A DNA stretch of 18,951 bases, from positions 1 to 18,951 of the forward strand of contig JAEDEK010000021.1 of NCBI GenBank assembly GCA_016293365.1, given 5' to 3'. A program made the translations under genes and the position numbers. Below are positions 1 through 6,248 of the stretch, in pieces; the stretch's first letter is position 1; every line of letters begins with the position of its first letter. Source of the stretch: Bulleidia sp. (GTDB taxonomy: Bacteria; Bacillota_I; Bacilli_A; Erysipelotrichales; Erysipelotrichaceae). The notes beneath the pieces are model-generated. The model had not been told where the DNA came from and did no database searches. It saw nothing but the letters and a program-made list of their open reading frames with translations.

Positions 1-5
1 ATCAG

Positions 6-78
6 TGGAGCTAAGGAGGATCGAACTCCTGACCCCCTGCTTGCAAAGCAGGTGCTCTCCCAGCTGAGCTATAACCCC
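6..78 (-). tRNA. tRNA-Ala (anticodon UGC)
   Basis: Read on the minus strand this folds as a full cloverleaf. The 7-bp acceptor stem pairs positions 78-72 with 13-7, with two G-U pairs. The anticodon stem is CCTGC/GCAGG around the loop TTTGCAA, with anticodon TGC (positions 45-43), and the TTCGATC T-loop is present. The discriminator base is A (position 6). The next bases read CTG, so the 3' CCA is not encoded and must be added by nucleotidyltransferase. It lies 25 bp beyond the stop of the S66 gene on the same strand. Confidence 0.97.
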
Positions 79-119
79 AAGTGCTTAGTTAGTATAGCAC
101 TTATTATTTCATTTGAAAA
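79..119 (-). promoter_or_regulatory. Hairpin and possible promoter ahead of tRNA-Ala
   Basis: A perfect 7-bp inverted repeat (AAGTGCT at 79-85, AGCACTT at 96-102) fills the gap between the S66 stop codon and the tRNA 5' end. It has no T-tail on the minus strand, so it is not an intrinsic terminator. A minus-strand TATACT (96-91) with a weak TTTTCA (119-114) 17 bp upstream could start a tRNA transcript near position 84. Alternatively the tRNA is cut out of the S66 transcript. Confidence 0.35.
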
Positions 120-1081
120 GAGATTTCGTACTCATTTTTTTCAAAATCAAGATTCATGATCGCACCATTGATCATTGCCATGGTTGGAGGCATGTGCCCA
201 AGGTCTGCATTGTACAGTACAGGGATATCGGAGAAGGCCCGTTCAATGGCTTCTTCATAGCTCATGCCTGTTTCAGAAGATGGAATAGCAGTACGGCTGA
301 TGATGACTGCCTTTGTATGCTCAAACCATCCGGCGTAACGGAACTGCAGGAATGTTCGATACAGGCATTCTGCACTCAGGCAGAAATTATCAAAATACCA
401 GATCGTTCCATCTTCGCTGTAACGGTCAACAAACTCTTTTGCATGATCAAAGCGCGTGCCGATCAGATCTTTCAATACATCCACACATCCTCCAATGCAT
501 CTGCCTGAAGTATGGATCGCATCCACATTACTGCCGAACACCGTTTCTTCACTCATATCAAGCTCATCGGCAAACGGATCTGACACATGGTGTGTCCAGG
601 AGTGCTGAGGGGCACATTCTCCACGGAGATAAGTTGCCTGTCCTTCCAGATATTCCGGTAATGGATCAATATCATAGCTGCCTGCATTGCAGCCATAGAT
701 GGTTGCGACATCACACATACATGTATACGGGAACAGAAGACCAGTCGGATCAGAAAGACCATATAGCCATTTTGGATGCTGTGCCATCAGATCAAAGTCA
801 GCATATGGAATCATTTCATCCAGAAAGTCTCCACCAGCTGCACACATGATGACATCAATGTCATCATCCGCAAAAAGGGAATTCAGTTCTGCACCTCTTT
901 GCTCGGCTGTTCCTCCACGTGGATCATTGATTCTGACATTTGCAGTTTCATATGTCTGATATCCCTGCTTGTTAAGCCAGGCAATGGAACAGTCAAAGTC
1001 TTCCAGTTTTCTGCCAACACCGGCAGATGGGGCACAGATTCCGATGATACCGCCCTCATGAATAAAAGATGGATAAATCAT
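104..1081 (-). CDS. S66 family peptidase (LD-carboxypeptidase / MccF-like)
   Basis: A 325-residue cytoplasmic protein with the S66 serine peptidase layout. Members trim the terminal D-Ala from muropeptide tetrapeptides (LdcA) or cleave acyl-nucleotide conjugates (MccF). The nucleophile elbow is YGLSDPT (Ser110), followed by the MCDVATIYG segment and GGCVDVLKDL. The C-terminal DLGHMPP supplies the catalytic His296. Where family members have the catalytic Glu in a FLE-type motif, this protein reads WYFDN, so Asp231 takes that place (hand alignment). The start at 1081 is chosen because GAGGT (1093-1089) lies 7 nt upstream. An in-frame ATG at 1108 lacks a ribosome site and overlaps the candidate -10. 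There is no signal peptide. The natural substrate cannot be told from sequence. Confidence 0.88.
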   Translation of the reverse strand: MIYPSFIHEGGIIGICAPSAGVGRKLEDFDCSIAWLNKQGYQTYETANVRINDPRGGTAEQRGAELNSLFADDDIDVIMCAAGGDFLDEMIPYADFDLMAQHPKWLYGLSDPTGLLFPYTCMCDVATIYGCNAGSYDIDPLPEYLEGQATYLRGECAPQHSWTHHVSDPFADELDMSEETVFGSNVDAIHTSGRCIGGCVDVLKDLIGTRFDHAKEFVDRYSEDGTIWYFDNFCLSAECLYRTFLQFRYAGWFEHTKAVIISRTAIPSSETGMSYEEAIERAFSDIPVLYNADLGHMPPTMAMINGAIMNLDFEKNEYEISFQMK

Positions 1082-1103
1082 AATGCATACCTCTTCATGA
1101 GCT

Positions 1104-1133
1104 ATCATAACAGAACAGCTTTGTCTTTTCCAA
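1104..1133 (-). promoter_or_regulatory. Candidate promoter of the S66 peptidase gene
   Basis: Minus-strand TATGAT (1109-1104) is a 5/6 -10 match. TTGGAA (1133-1128) is a 4/6 -35 match, 18 bp upstream. The -35 overlaps one arm of the 1131-1157 dyad, so a protein bound there could block or assist this promoter. Confidence 0.5.
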
Positions 1134-1157
1134 TGGGAAAGGAATGCTTTCCCATTG
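1131..1157. promoter_or_regulatory. Perfect 11-bp inverted repeat between divergent genes
   Basis: CAATGGGAAAG (1131-1141) and CTTTCCCATTG (1147-1157) are exact reverse complements around a 5-base loop GAATG. No T-run follows on either strand, which argues against a terminator. The dyad touches the -35 of the leftward S66 promoter. Its centre is about 59 bp before the predicted start of the rightward flavoprotein transcript, a distance typical of activator sites. An operator is the most likely reading; a hairpin made by read-through RNA is possible. Confidence 0.6.
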
Positions 1158-1190
1158 TCAGTTCACACAGAATTCAGAAACAGGATGTAC

Positions 1191-1203
1191 TATAATCAGT
1201 ATA
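1191..1203 (+). promoter_or_regulatory. Promoter -10 placed for a leaderless transcript
   Basis: A consensus TATAAT (1191-1196) is followed by exactly 6 nt and then the ATG at 1203, so transcription should start at the A of the start codon. No recognisable -35 lies 16-18 bp upstream, which fits an activator-dependent promoter using the nearby dyad. No Shine-Dalgarno sequence precedes the ATG at a workable distance. Confidence 0.6.
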
Positions 1204-3047
1204 TGAGATTTACAGAAAAGATTCTTGTGGCACTGCTTTCCTTCAGTCTTTCTGCAGGTTGTGCTACGCAGATGGAAAAATCAGTGAAAGATGGCATCTA
1301 TTCTGGTGCCAGTCAGGGATATGGTGGAACGGTAGAAGTCAATATCACCATTGCAGACCAGAAGATTACAGCAGTGAATGTATCAGCTCCATATGAATCA
1401 CAGGTAGTTGCTTCTTCCGCGGTGAAATTGATTCCGGAAGCAATCGTTTCTTCTCAGTCCACGGTAATTGACGCTTCCTCTGGTGCAACCATTACTTCAG
1501 ATGCGATCTGCGCAGCTGTGGAAGATGCATTACAGAAGGCAGATGCGGATATGGATCAGTGGAAAGATGGGGAACCTGTATCCATCCGTAATCCCAAAAA
1601 GGATATCACAACTGATGTTGTTGTGGTCGGTGGTGGTACAGCCGGTCTTTCTGCAGCGTTGCGTCTGCGTCAGATGGGTATTGATACAACAGTGATCGAA
1701 AAGGATGATGCCTGTGGTGGTGTTATGAAAGATCTCGTTTCTGCTGTACAGATCGTATCTTCCAGAACAAAGGCAGAGAAAGAAACCAGTGAAACTGAGG
1801 ATCCAGGAAACAGTGAAGAAGATCATGAGCAGAGCAGTAGGGAAGAAACAGAACCTGCGGGTACTCTCGAAGATGATCTTGCACCATATTTTGTGGAAGA
1901 AAGCGGCATGCTGGAAGTATTCATGGAACAGCTGGATGGTACTATGATCTGGCAGGAAGATGATCTTGGTATACCATTTGAAGATGAGCTGCTTGAAACA
2001 GATCCATATCATGAAGCGGTTGTGGCTCGATATGATACAAGCGCGAATACCGTCGGAGAGCTTCTGGGCAAAGAGGCAGAAGTATCAGGGGCACGACTTC
2101 TGTATTCAACTGCGGTGATCAGTGTGGAAGAAAACAGTGATGGCACAGTGGTACATGCTAAATCTGCCGATGGAACACTGTATACCGTTACATGTACATA
2201 TGCAATCATCGCAACAGGAACATGGGATGATGGTGAATATATTACCATTAACAGCAAACTGAATGAAGATGATGCTCATAAGATCAGCCAGCAGAACGGT
2301 TATGAATATGTAAATGGTAATTCCATTCTGATGGCGACTGGTTATCAGCCGGATGATCATACTGTGATTGATCTTTTTGATCATCTGGATGGATTGCTGA
2401 AATATGGCGGTGTGATTGTGAACGGCGATGGAGAAAGATTTGTAGATGAAACAGCAGATCGTCAGACTGTCTCCAATGCCGTTATTTCCCAGCAGCAGGA
2501 CTGTTATCTGGTGTTAAGCAGAAAAGGATATGAAACATTCCGATCACGTTTATTGAAGATGGAACTGGATGGTGAAACAAAGGATCTGATTTCATCAGAT
2601 GAAGGAAAGGATATATTCTTTATTACTTCAAAGGGACAGATCAATGATGTTGTACCGGTTGGAAGAGTGATTCAGGAATATGAACAGTCTTTATCTCAGC
2701 TGAGCCTGAATGATGGATATGAAGATGCTTTCGGCAGAAATAGCTTCAAAGGGAATCTGAGCCTTGAAAACGGTATTGTACTGATCCGGCTGTCTGTTTT
2801 TTCTACAGGCAATACAGGTGGTTTATCTGTAGACAATTCCTTCCATGCGCTCCGTGCGGATGGTGCTGTATCTGAGCATGTATTTGCGGCAGGAAGTGTA
2901 TGTGGTAATGTACTGAAAGAACAGGATGCACCTGGTCTGAGAACTGCCTGGGCGTTTGTGTCCGGTAAGACGGTCGCAGATGAAATTGGAAGCGTACTGG
3001 CGGAAGATCAGCTGAATAAGCTGCTGGAAAAAGAGACAGAAAAATGA
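1203..3047 (+). CDS. FMN-binding / FAD-dependent reductase lipoprotein, divergent
   Basis: A 614-residue exported flavoprotein. Residues 1-20 form a lipoprotein signal ending LSAGC (Cys20). Residues 30-112 are an FMN-binding domain with the attachment motif DASSGAT (Thr96), the site ApbE modifies with FMN. An FAD_binding_2 domain starts at VVVVGGGTAG (139-148) with Glu166 ending the second strand. The FAD-contacting and capping region after GG (172-173) is unusual: about residues 188-225 are a Glu/Ser/Thr-rich low-complexity stretch instead of the normal GGS..SGG segment. By hand alignment to flavocytochrome c fumarate reductase, Arg420 (ADRQT) matches the proton-donor Arg, but the active-site His and the late Arg (here Asp) are missing. 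No haem CxxCH is present. It overlaps the SDR gene by 4 bp. ATG 1203 is chosen because the signal peptide begins there; upstream TTG 1155 and ATG 1185 lie within or upstream of the promoter. The electron acceptor is unknown. Confidence 0.85.
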   Translation: MRFTEKILVALLSFSLSAGCATQMEKSVKDGIYSGASQGYGGTVEVNITIADQKITAVNVSAPYESQVVASSAVKLIPEAIVSSQSTVIDASSGATITSDAICAAVEDALQKADADMDQWKDGEPVSIRNPKKDITTDVVVVGGGTAGLSAALRLRQMGIDTTVIEKDDACGGVMKDLVSAVQIVSSRTKAEKETSETEDPGNSEEDHEQSSREETEPAGTLEDDLAPYFVEESGMLEVFMEQLDGTMIWQEDDLGIPFEDELLETDPYHEAVVARYDTSANTVGELLGKEAEVSGARLLYSTAVISVEENSDGTVVHAKSADGTLYTVTCTYAIIATGTWDDGEYITINSKLNEDDAHKISQQNGYEYVNGNSILMATGYQPDDHTVIDLFDHLDGLLKYGGVIVNGDGERFVDETADRQTVSNAVISQQQDCYLVLSRKGYETFRSRLLKMELDGETKDLISSDEGKDIFFITSKGQINDVVPVGRVIQEYEQSLSQLSLNDGYEDAFGRNSFKGNLSLENGIVLIRLSVFSTGNTGGLSVDNSFHALRADGAVSEHVFAAGSVCGNVLKEQDAPGLRTAWAFVSGKTVADEIGSVLAEDQLNKLLEKETEK

Positions 3048-3793
3048 AAAATGTACTGATTACAGGTGGCAGTGAAGGAATCGGATTTGCTTTTGCCTGT
3101 CATTATGCGTCTGTTGGATGGCATGTGATTCTTGCCGCAAGAAGACTGTCATTGCTGGAAAAAGCAAAGGCAGAACTCACTCATAAATACAGCTGCAGTG
3201 TGGATATATGTCCTGTGGATCTCAGCGTGATCGGGAATGGGGAGTTTCTGTACAATCGGGTGGACGGTAAGAATCTGGATGTGCTGATCAACTGTGCAGG
3301 CTATGGTCTTCAGAATCGGGCTCACCTGATTCCAGTTGAAACAGATGAAAAGATGGTCATCGTCAATGATATTGCTTTAATGACATTAAGCAAACTTTTT
3401 ATCAGGGATCATCTGCCCAGACATCACGGCATGATCATCAATGTATCTTCTACCGGTGCCTTTCAGCCAGGGCCGAATATTGCTTCCTACTATGCATCCA
3501 AATCGTTTGTTCTGAGTTACTCACAGTCGTTGGATGCAGAAGTAAAATCACATGGAGTACGGGTATACTGCCTGTGTCCTGGACCTGTGGATACAGCCTT
3601 CTATCATAAAAGTGGTGGAAAGATGTCCGCATATCATATGTCTGCAGAAGATACCGTTTCCTGGTGTATGAAACATCTTGGCAGAAACTGTGTAATTGTT
3701 CCAGGAATGATCAATCAACTTCTGCGGCTTGTTCCAATAAAGATCAGAATATACTTTCTTTCAAAAATGAAGAATGTTCAATCGGATGCATGA
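3044..3793 (+). CDS. SDR family NAD(P)-dependent oxidoreductase
   Basis: A 249-residue classical short-chain dehydrogenase, probably cytoplasmic. The dinucleotide motif TGGSEGIG is at 7-14, NCAG follows strand 4, the catalytic Ser is in NVSSTG (Ser136), and the Tyr/Lys pair is YYASK (Tyr149, Lys153), with CPGPVDT after strand 6. ARR after strand 2 suggests a preference for NADP. The ATG overlaps the TGA of the upstream flavoprotein (ATGA) and no strong ribosome site precedes it, so translation is probably coupled. The pairing hints at one pathway in which this enzyme handles the cytoplasmic form of a carbonyl or alcohol related to the flavoprotein substrate; that link is inference. It resembles DltE/YqjQ-type SDRs, but the substrate is not predictable. 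Confidence 0.9.
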   Translation: MKNVLITGGSEGIGFAFACHYASVGWHVILAARRLSLLEKAKAELTHKYSCSVDICPVDLSVIGNGEFLYNRVDGKNLDVLINCAGYGLQNRAHLIPVETDEKMVIVNDIALMTLSKLFIRDHLPRHHGMIINVSSTGAFQPGPNIASYYASKSFVLSYSQSLDAEVKSHGVRVYCLCPGPVDTAFYHKSGGKMSAYHMSAEDTVSWCMKHLGRNCVIVPGMINQLLRLVPIKIRIYFLSKMKNVQSDA

Positions 3794-3807
3794 TTGAACA
3801 TTTTTTT
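3773..3807 (+). terminator. Intrinsic terminator of the flavoprotein-SDR operon
   Basis: An 11-bp perfect stem (3773-3783 with 3792-3802), an 8-nt loop and seven T (3801-3807). The SDR stop codon (3791-3793) lies within the hairpin, and the 3' arm also supplies the -35 of the next gene. Confidence 0.88.
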
Positions 3808-3823
3808 GGATCTGAAGTACAAT
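3794..3823 (+). promoter_or_regulatory. Promoter of the S9 peptidase gene, nested in a terminator
   Basis: TTGAAC (3794-3799), an 18-bp spacer and TACAAT (3818-3823). The -35 lies in the 3' arm of the upstream terminator. The predicted start near 3830 leaves a leader of about 16 nt that begins almost at the ribosome site AAGGA (3831-3835). Confidence 0.7.
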
Positions 3824-3845
3824 GGATACAAAGGAAACAGTAAAC

Positions 3846-5786
3846 ATGAAAACAGTCACAATTGAAGATCTGAAACAGTTTGTATTTATCGAAAATCCGG
3901 TATATGCACCGGATGGAAAGACTCTTGCCTTTATAAAGGCAACAGCAGATGAAAAGAATAACGGATATCACAGGGATCTGTACCTTGTTAAAGATGGTAA
4001 GGTCAGGCAGTATACTTCAAAGGAAAACACCTCCTTTGTCTTATGGGATAACGAAACAGAGATGATCCTATCCCGAAAGGCGGAAAAAACTGGAACAACA
4101 GAATTGTTGAAACTGTCAGCGGATGGTGGAGAAGCAATACCATGGATGACACTGCCGTTTCCGTTAATAAAGCTTCATAAGCTGGATAATGGCAACTATG
4201 TAGCAATTGGCAGTGTCAAGGCGGATGAACCGGATGCCTGGAAGGAAAAGGAGCAGAAGAAGGTTGAAGATCAGTCTTCCTGTACCGTTGTGGATGAACT
4301 GCCATACTGGATGAATGGGGCAGGGTACATCAATCAAGACCGTAATTGTCTGTTTGTGATCCACAATGGAGAAATCGATCGGATTACAGGCATAGACATG
4401 AATGTGGATGAAACTGTCGTGGATGGAAACAGAGTCTATTATACATACAGTAAAAAAGATCCATCGATCTGCCTGTATCAGAAGCTGTACTGCTATGATG
4501 GGGAGACTGGTGAAATCAGCTGTTGTTATGATGCGTGGACACACAGCATTCAGAATCTGTATTTACTGAATGAAACATTGTTTTTTCAGGCATCTGACAT
4601 GAAGGAATATGGTGTCAATGAAACTGGAAATATCTGCACAATTGAAAATGGCATGATTGTTACGGTATGTAAACCGGATCGTTCCATGTATAACAGCGTA
4701 GCTTCTGATATTGCTCTTGGTGGAGGAAAACAGAGCGCAGTAATGGATGGTGCTCTTTACAGTCTGGAAACAGAAGAAGATCATACAAGGATTGTTCGAT
4801 ACGATGAGGATGGAAGGAAAACCATCATCAAAGATGCAGAAGAAACACTTTTCTGCATGGATGCAGCTGATCACAGGATTGCATATGTATCTTCTTCTAC
4901 ATCTTCTCTGCAGGAACTTTTTGAACTGGATGTGAATACAGGCGAAGTTACAAAACTGACGGACTTCAATGGTGCTTATGTACAGGATACAACAATTTCC
5001 ATACCGGAGAGAGTTGATTATGAATCGGAAGGAAAGTCACTGCATGGCTGGGTAATCAAACCGGTTGGGTATGAAAAAGGAAAGAAATATCCATGTGTAC
5101 TGGATGTACATGGTGGTCCTAGAACGGTTTATGGATCATCTTTCTTTCATGAAATGCAGGTATGGGCAGCAGAAGGATATTTTGTGTGCTTTACAAACAT
5201 AAAAGGTTCAGATGGAAGAGGCGATGCATTTGCGGATATCAGAGGTGATTATGGTGGAGAAGACTATCGTGATCTGATGACATTCATGGATCGTGTACTG
5301 GAAACATATCCGGACATTGATGAAAACAGACTTTGTGAAACAGGTGGCAGCTATGGTGGATTCATGACAAACTGGATCATCACACATACGGATCGTTTCT
5401 GCTGTGCAGCAAGTCAGCGCAGTATTGCCAGCTGGATCAGTTTCTCTTTGATCGCAGATATTGGACCGGAGTTTGGAACAGATCAGTGTGGAGCAAAAAA
5501 ATCCTGGGATGATGCGACTTTTGATAAACTGTGGCATCATTCACCTTTGAAATACATCCGCAATGCACATACACCAACGCTGTTCATTCATTCGGATCAG
5601 GACTATAGATGTCCGTTAAGTGAAGGCATGCAGATGATGCAGGGACTGGCTGTGCAGGGAGTGGAAACAAGGTTATGCATTTTCCATGGAGAAAACCATG
5701 AACTCAGCAGGAGTGGTAAACCGGCAAACCGGATCAGAAGACTGCGTGAAATTACAGACTGGTTTGAACAGCATACAAAAGCCTGA
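3846..5786 (+). CDS. S9 family peptidase (prolyl oligopeptidase / acylaminoacyl peptidase type)
   Basis: A 646-residue serine peptidase without a signal peptide, so cytoplasmic. It probably cleaves short peptides, at Pro or acylated N-termini as in the family. The first ~390 residues form a beta-propeller with PDGKTLAF-type blades that gates access. The C-terminal alpha/beta-hydrolase domain contains DVHGGPRT (oxyanion region), the nucleophile motif GGSYGG (Ser502), HSDQDYRCP (Asp586) and GENHELSRSG (His618). The triad is intact and the length is normal. ATG 3846 is chosen because AAGGA lies 10 nt before it. An in-frame ATG at 3822 overlaps the -10 and cannot be in the mRNA if that promoter is used. 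A 28-bp gap containing an imperfect 7-bp hairpin separates it from the frameshifted ABM gene. Confidence 0.93.
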   Translation: MKTVTIEDLKQFVFIENPVYAPDGKTLAFIKATADEKNNGYHRDLYLVKDGKVRQYTSKENTSFVLWDNETEMILSRKAEKTGTTELLKLSADGGEAIPWMTLPFPLIKLHKLDNGNYVAIGSVKADEPDAWKEKEQKKVEDQSSCTVVDELPYWMNGAGYINQDRNCLFVIHNGEIDRITGIDMNVDETVVDGNRVYYTYSKKDPSICLYQKLYCYDGETGEISCCYDAWTHSIQNLYLLNETLFFQASDMKEYGVNETGNICTIENGMIVTVCKPDRSMYNSVASDIALGGGKQSAVMDGALYSLETEEDHTRIVRYDEDGRKTIIKDAEETLFCMDAADHRIAYVSSSTSSLQELFELDVNTGEVTKLTDFNGAYVQDTTISIPERVDYESEGKSLHGWVIKPVGYEKGKKYPCVLDVHGGPRTVYGSSFFHEMQVWAAEGYFVCFTNIKGSDGRGDAFADIRGDYGGEDYRDLMTFMDRVLETYPDIDENRLCETGGSYGGFMTNWIITHTDRFCCAASQRSIASWISFSLIADIGPEFGTDQCGAKKSWDDATFDKLWHHSPLKYIRNAHTPTLFIHSDQDYRCPLSEGMQMMQGLAVQGVETRLCIFHGENHELSRSGKPANRIRRLREITDWFEQHTKA

Positions 5787-5814
5787 CTTCAAGCTGACTT
5801 GAGGTTGTAAGGTA

Positions 5815-6163
5815 ATGCGACTGGGGAAAACAGTCATAAGTCTTGTTGTGAATCTTTACTATACTGGTAACAACGGCAGTGCACAAAAATTTGTGGAAGA
5901 GATGGAAAGCAGTGGAATTGCGGATGCGATCCGAAAGGAAGAAGGAAACGAGAAGTATGATTATCTCCTTGTGATGAAGGATCTTGAAACAGTACTGTTA
6001 ATTGATCAGTGGAAAGAATCATAAGGCACTGGATGCCCATCATGCTTCTAAGATGATGAAACAGCTTGCGCAGTTAAGGGACAAATACGATCTGCATATG
6101 CGCGTAGAGAGAATGGAAACCATCGATAATCTGGCATCAGATCATGTGTTTATCCGCAAATAA
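5815..6163 (+). pseudogene. ABM-domain (putative quinol monooxygenase-like) gene with a frameshift
   Basis: Reading from ATG 5815 gives a small ferredoxin-like ABM-domain start (VVNLYYTGNNGSAQKF, then YDYLLVMKDLETVLLIDQWK) that stops at TAA 6022-6024. From 6023 the next frame continues the same domain without a gap (KALDAHHASKMMKQLAQLRD, ending VFIRK, stop 6161-6163). Skipping T6022 gives a protein of about 115 residues, close to the usual length for this family. One extra base near 6013-6022 therefore breaks the gene. It may be a recent pseudogene, a sequencing error, or, less likely, a +1 recoding site at the stop (TCA T AAG). GAGG (5801-5804) is the best ribosome site. Related proteins act on quinols or other small aromatic compounds; the substrate here is unknown. 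Confidence 0.82.
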
Positions 6164-6205
6164 GGAATACAGCTGGGATGATTATTTCACAGCTTTTCAG
6201 TACAG

Positions 6206-6236
6206 AAAAAGGAATCCGATGAGCGGATTCCTTTTG
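6206..6236. terminator. Bidirectional intrinsic terminator between convergent genes
   Basis: A 12-bp perfect stem (6207-6218 with 6224-6235) around the loop ATGAG, with A-run and T-run flanks. On minus it ends the flavin reductase mRNA (five T after the stem); on plus it ends the S9/ABM transcript, with only four T inside the stem. Confidence 0.85.
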
Positions 6237-6248
6237 AAAGAACGATAA

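Noticed and set aside
1155..1202. Upstream starts (TTG 1155, ATG 1185) for the first flavoprotein
   Set aside because: They lie upstream of the predicted +1 and would put MSVHTEFRNRMYYNQY in front of a lipoprotein signal peptide that begins naturally at 1203.
5787..5804. Hairpin CTTCAAG/CTTGAGG as a terminator after the S9 peptidase gene
   Set aside because: The stem is short, has a G-U pair and no T-run. The next gene begins within 30 bp and no promoter is evident, so co-transcription is more likely.
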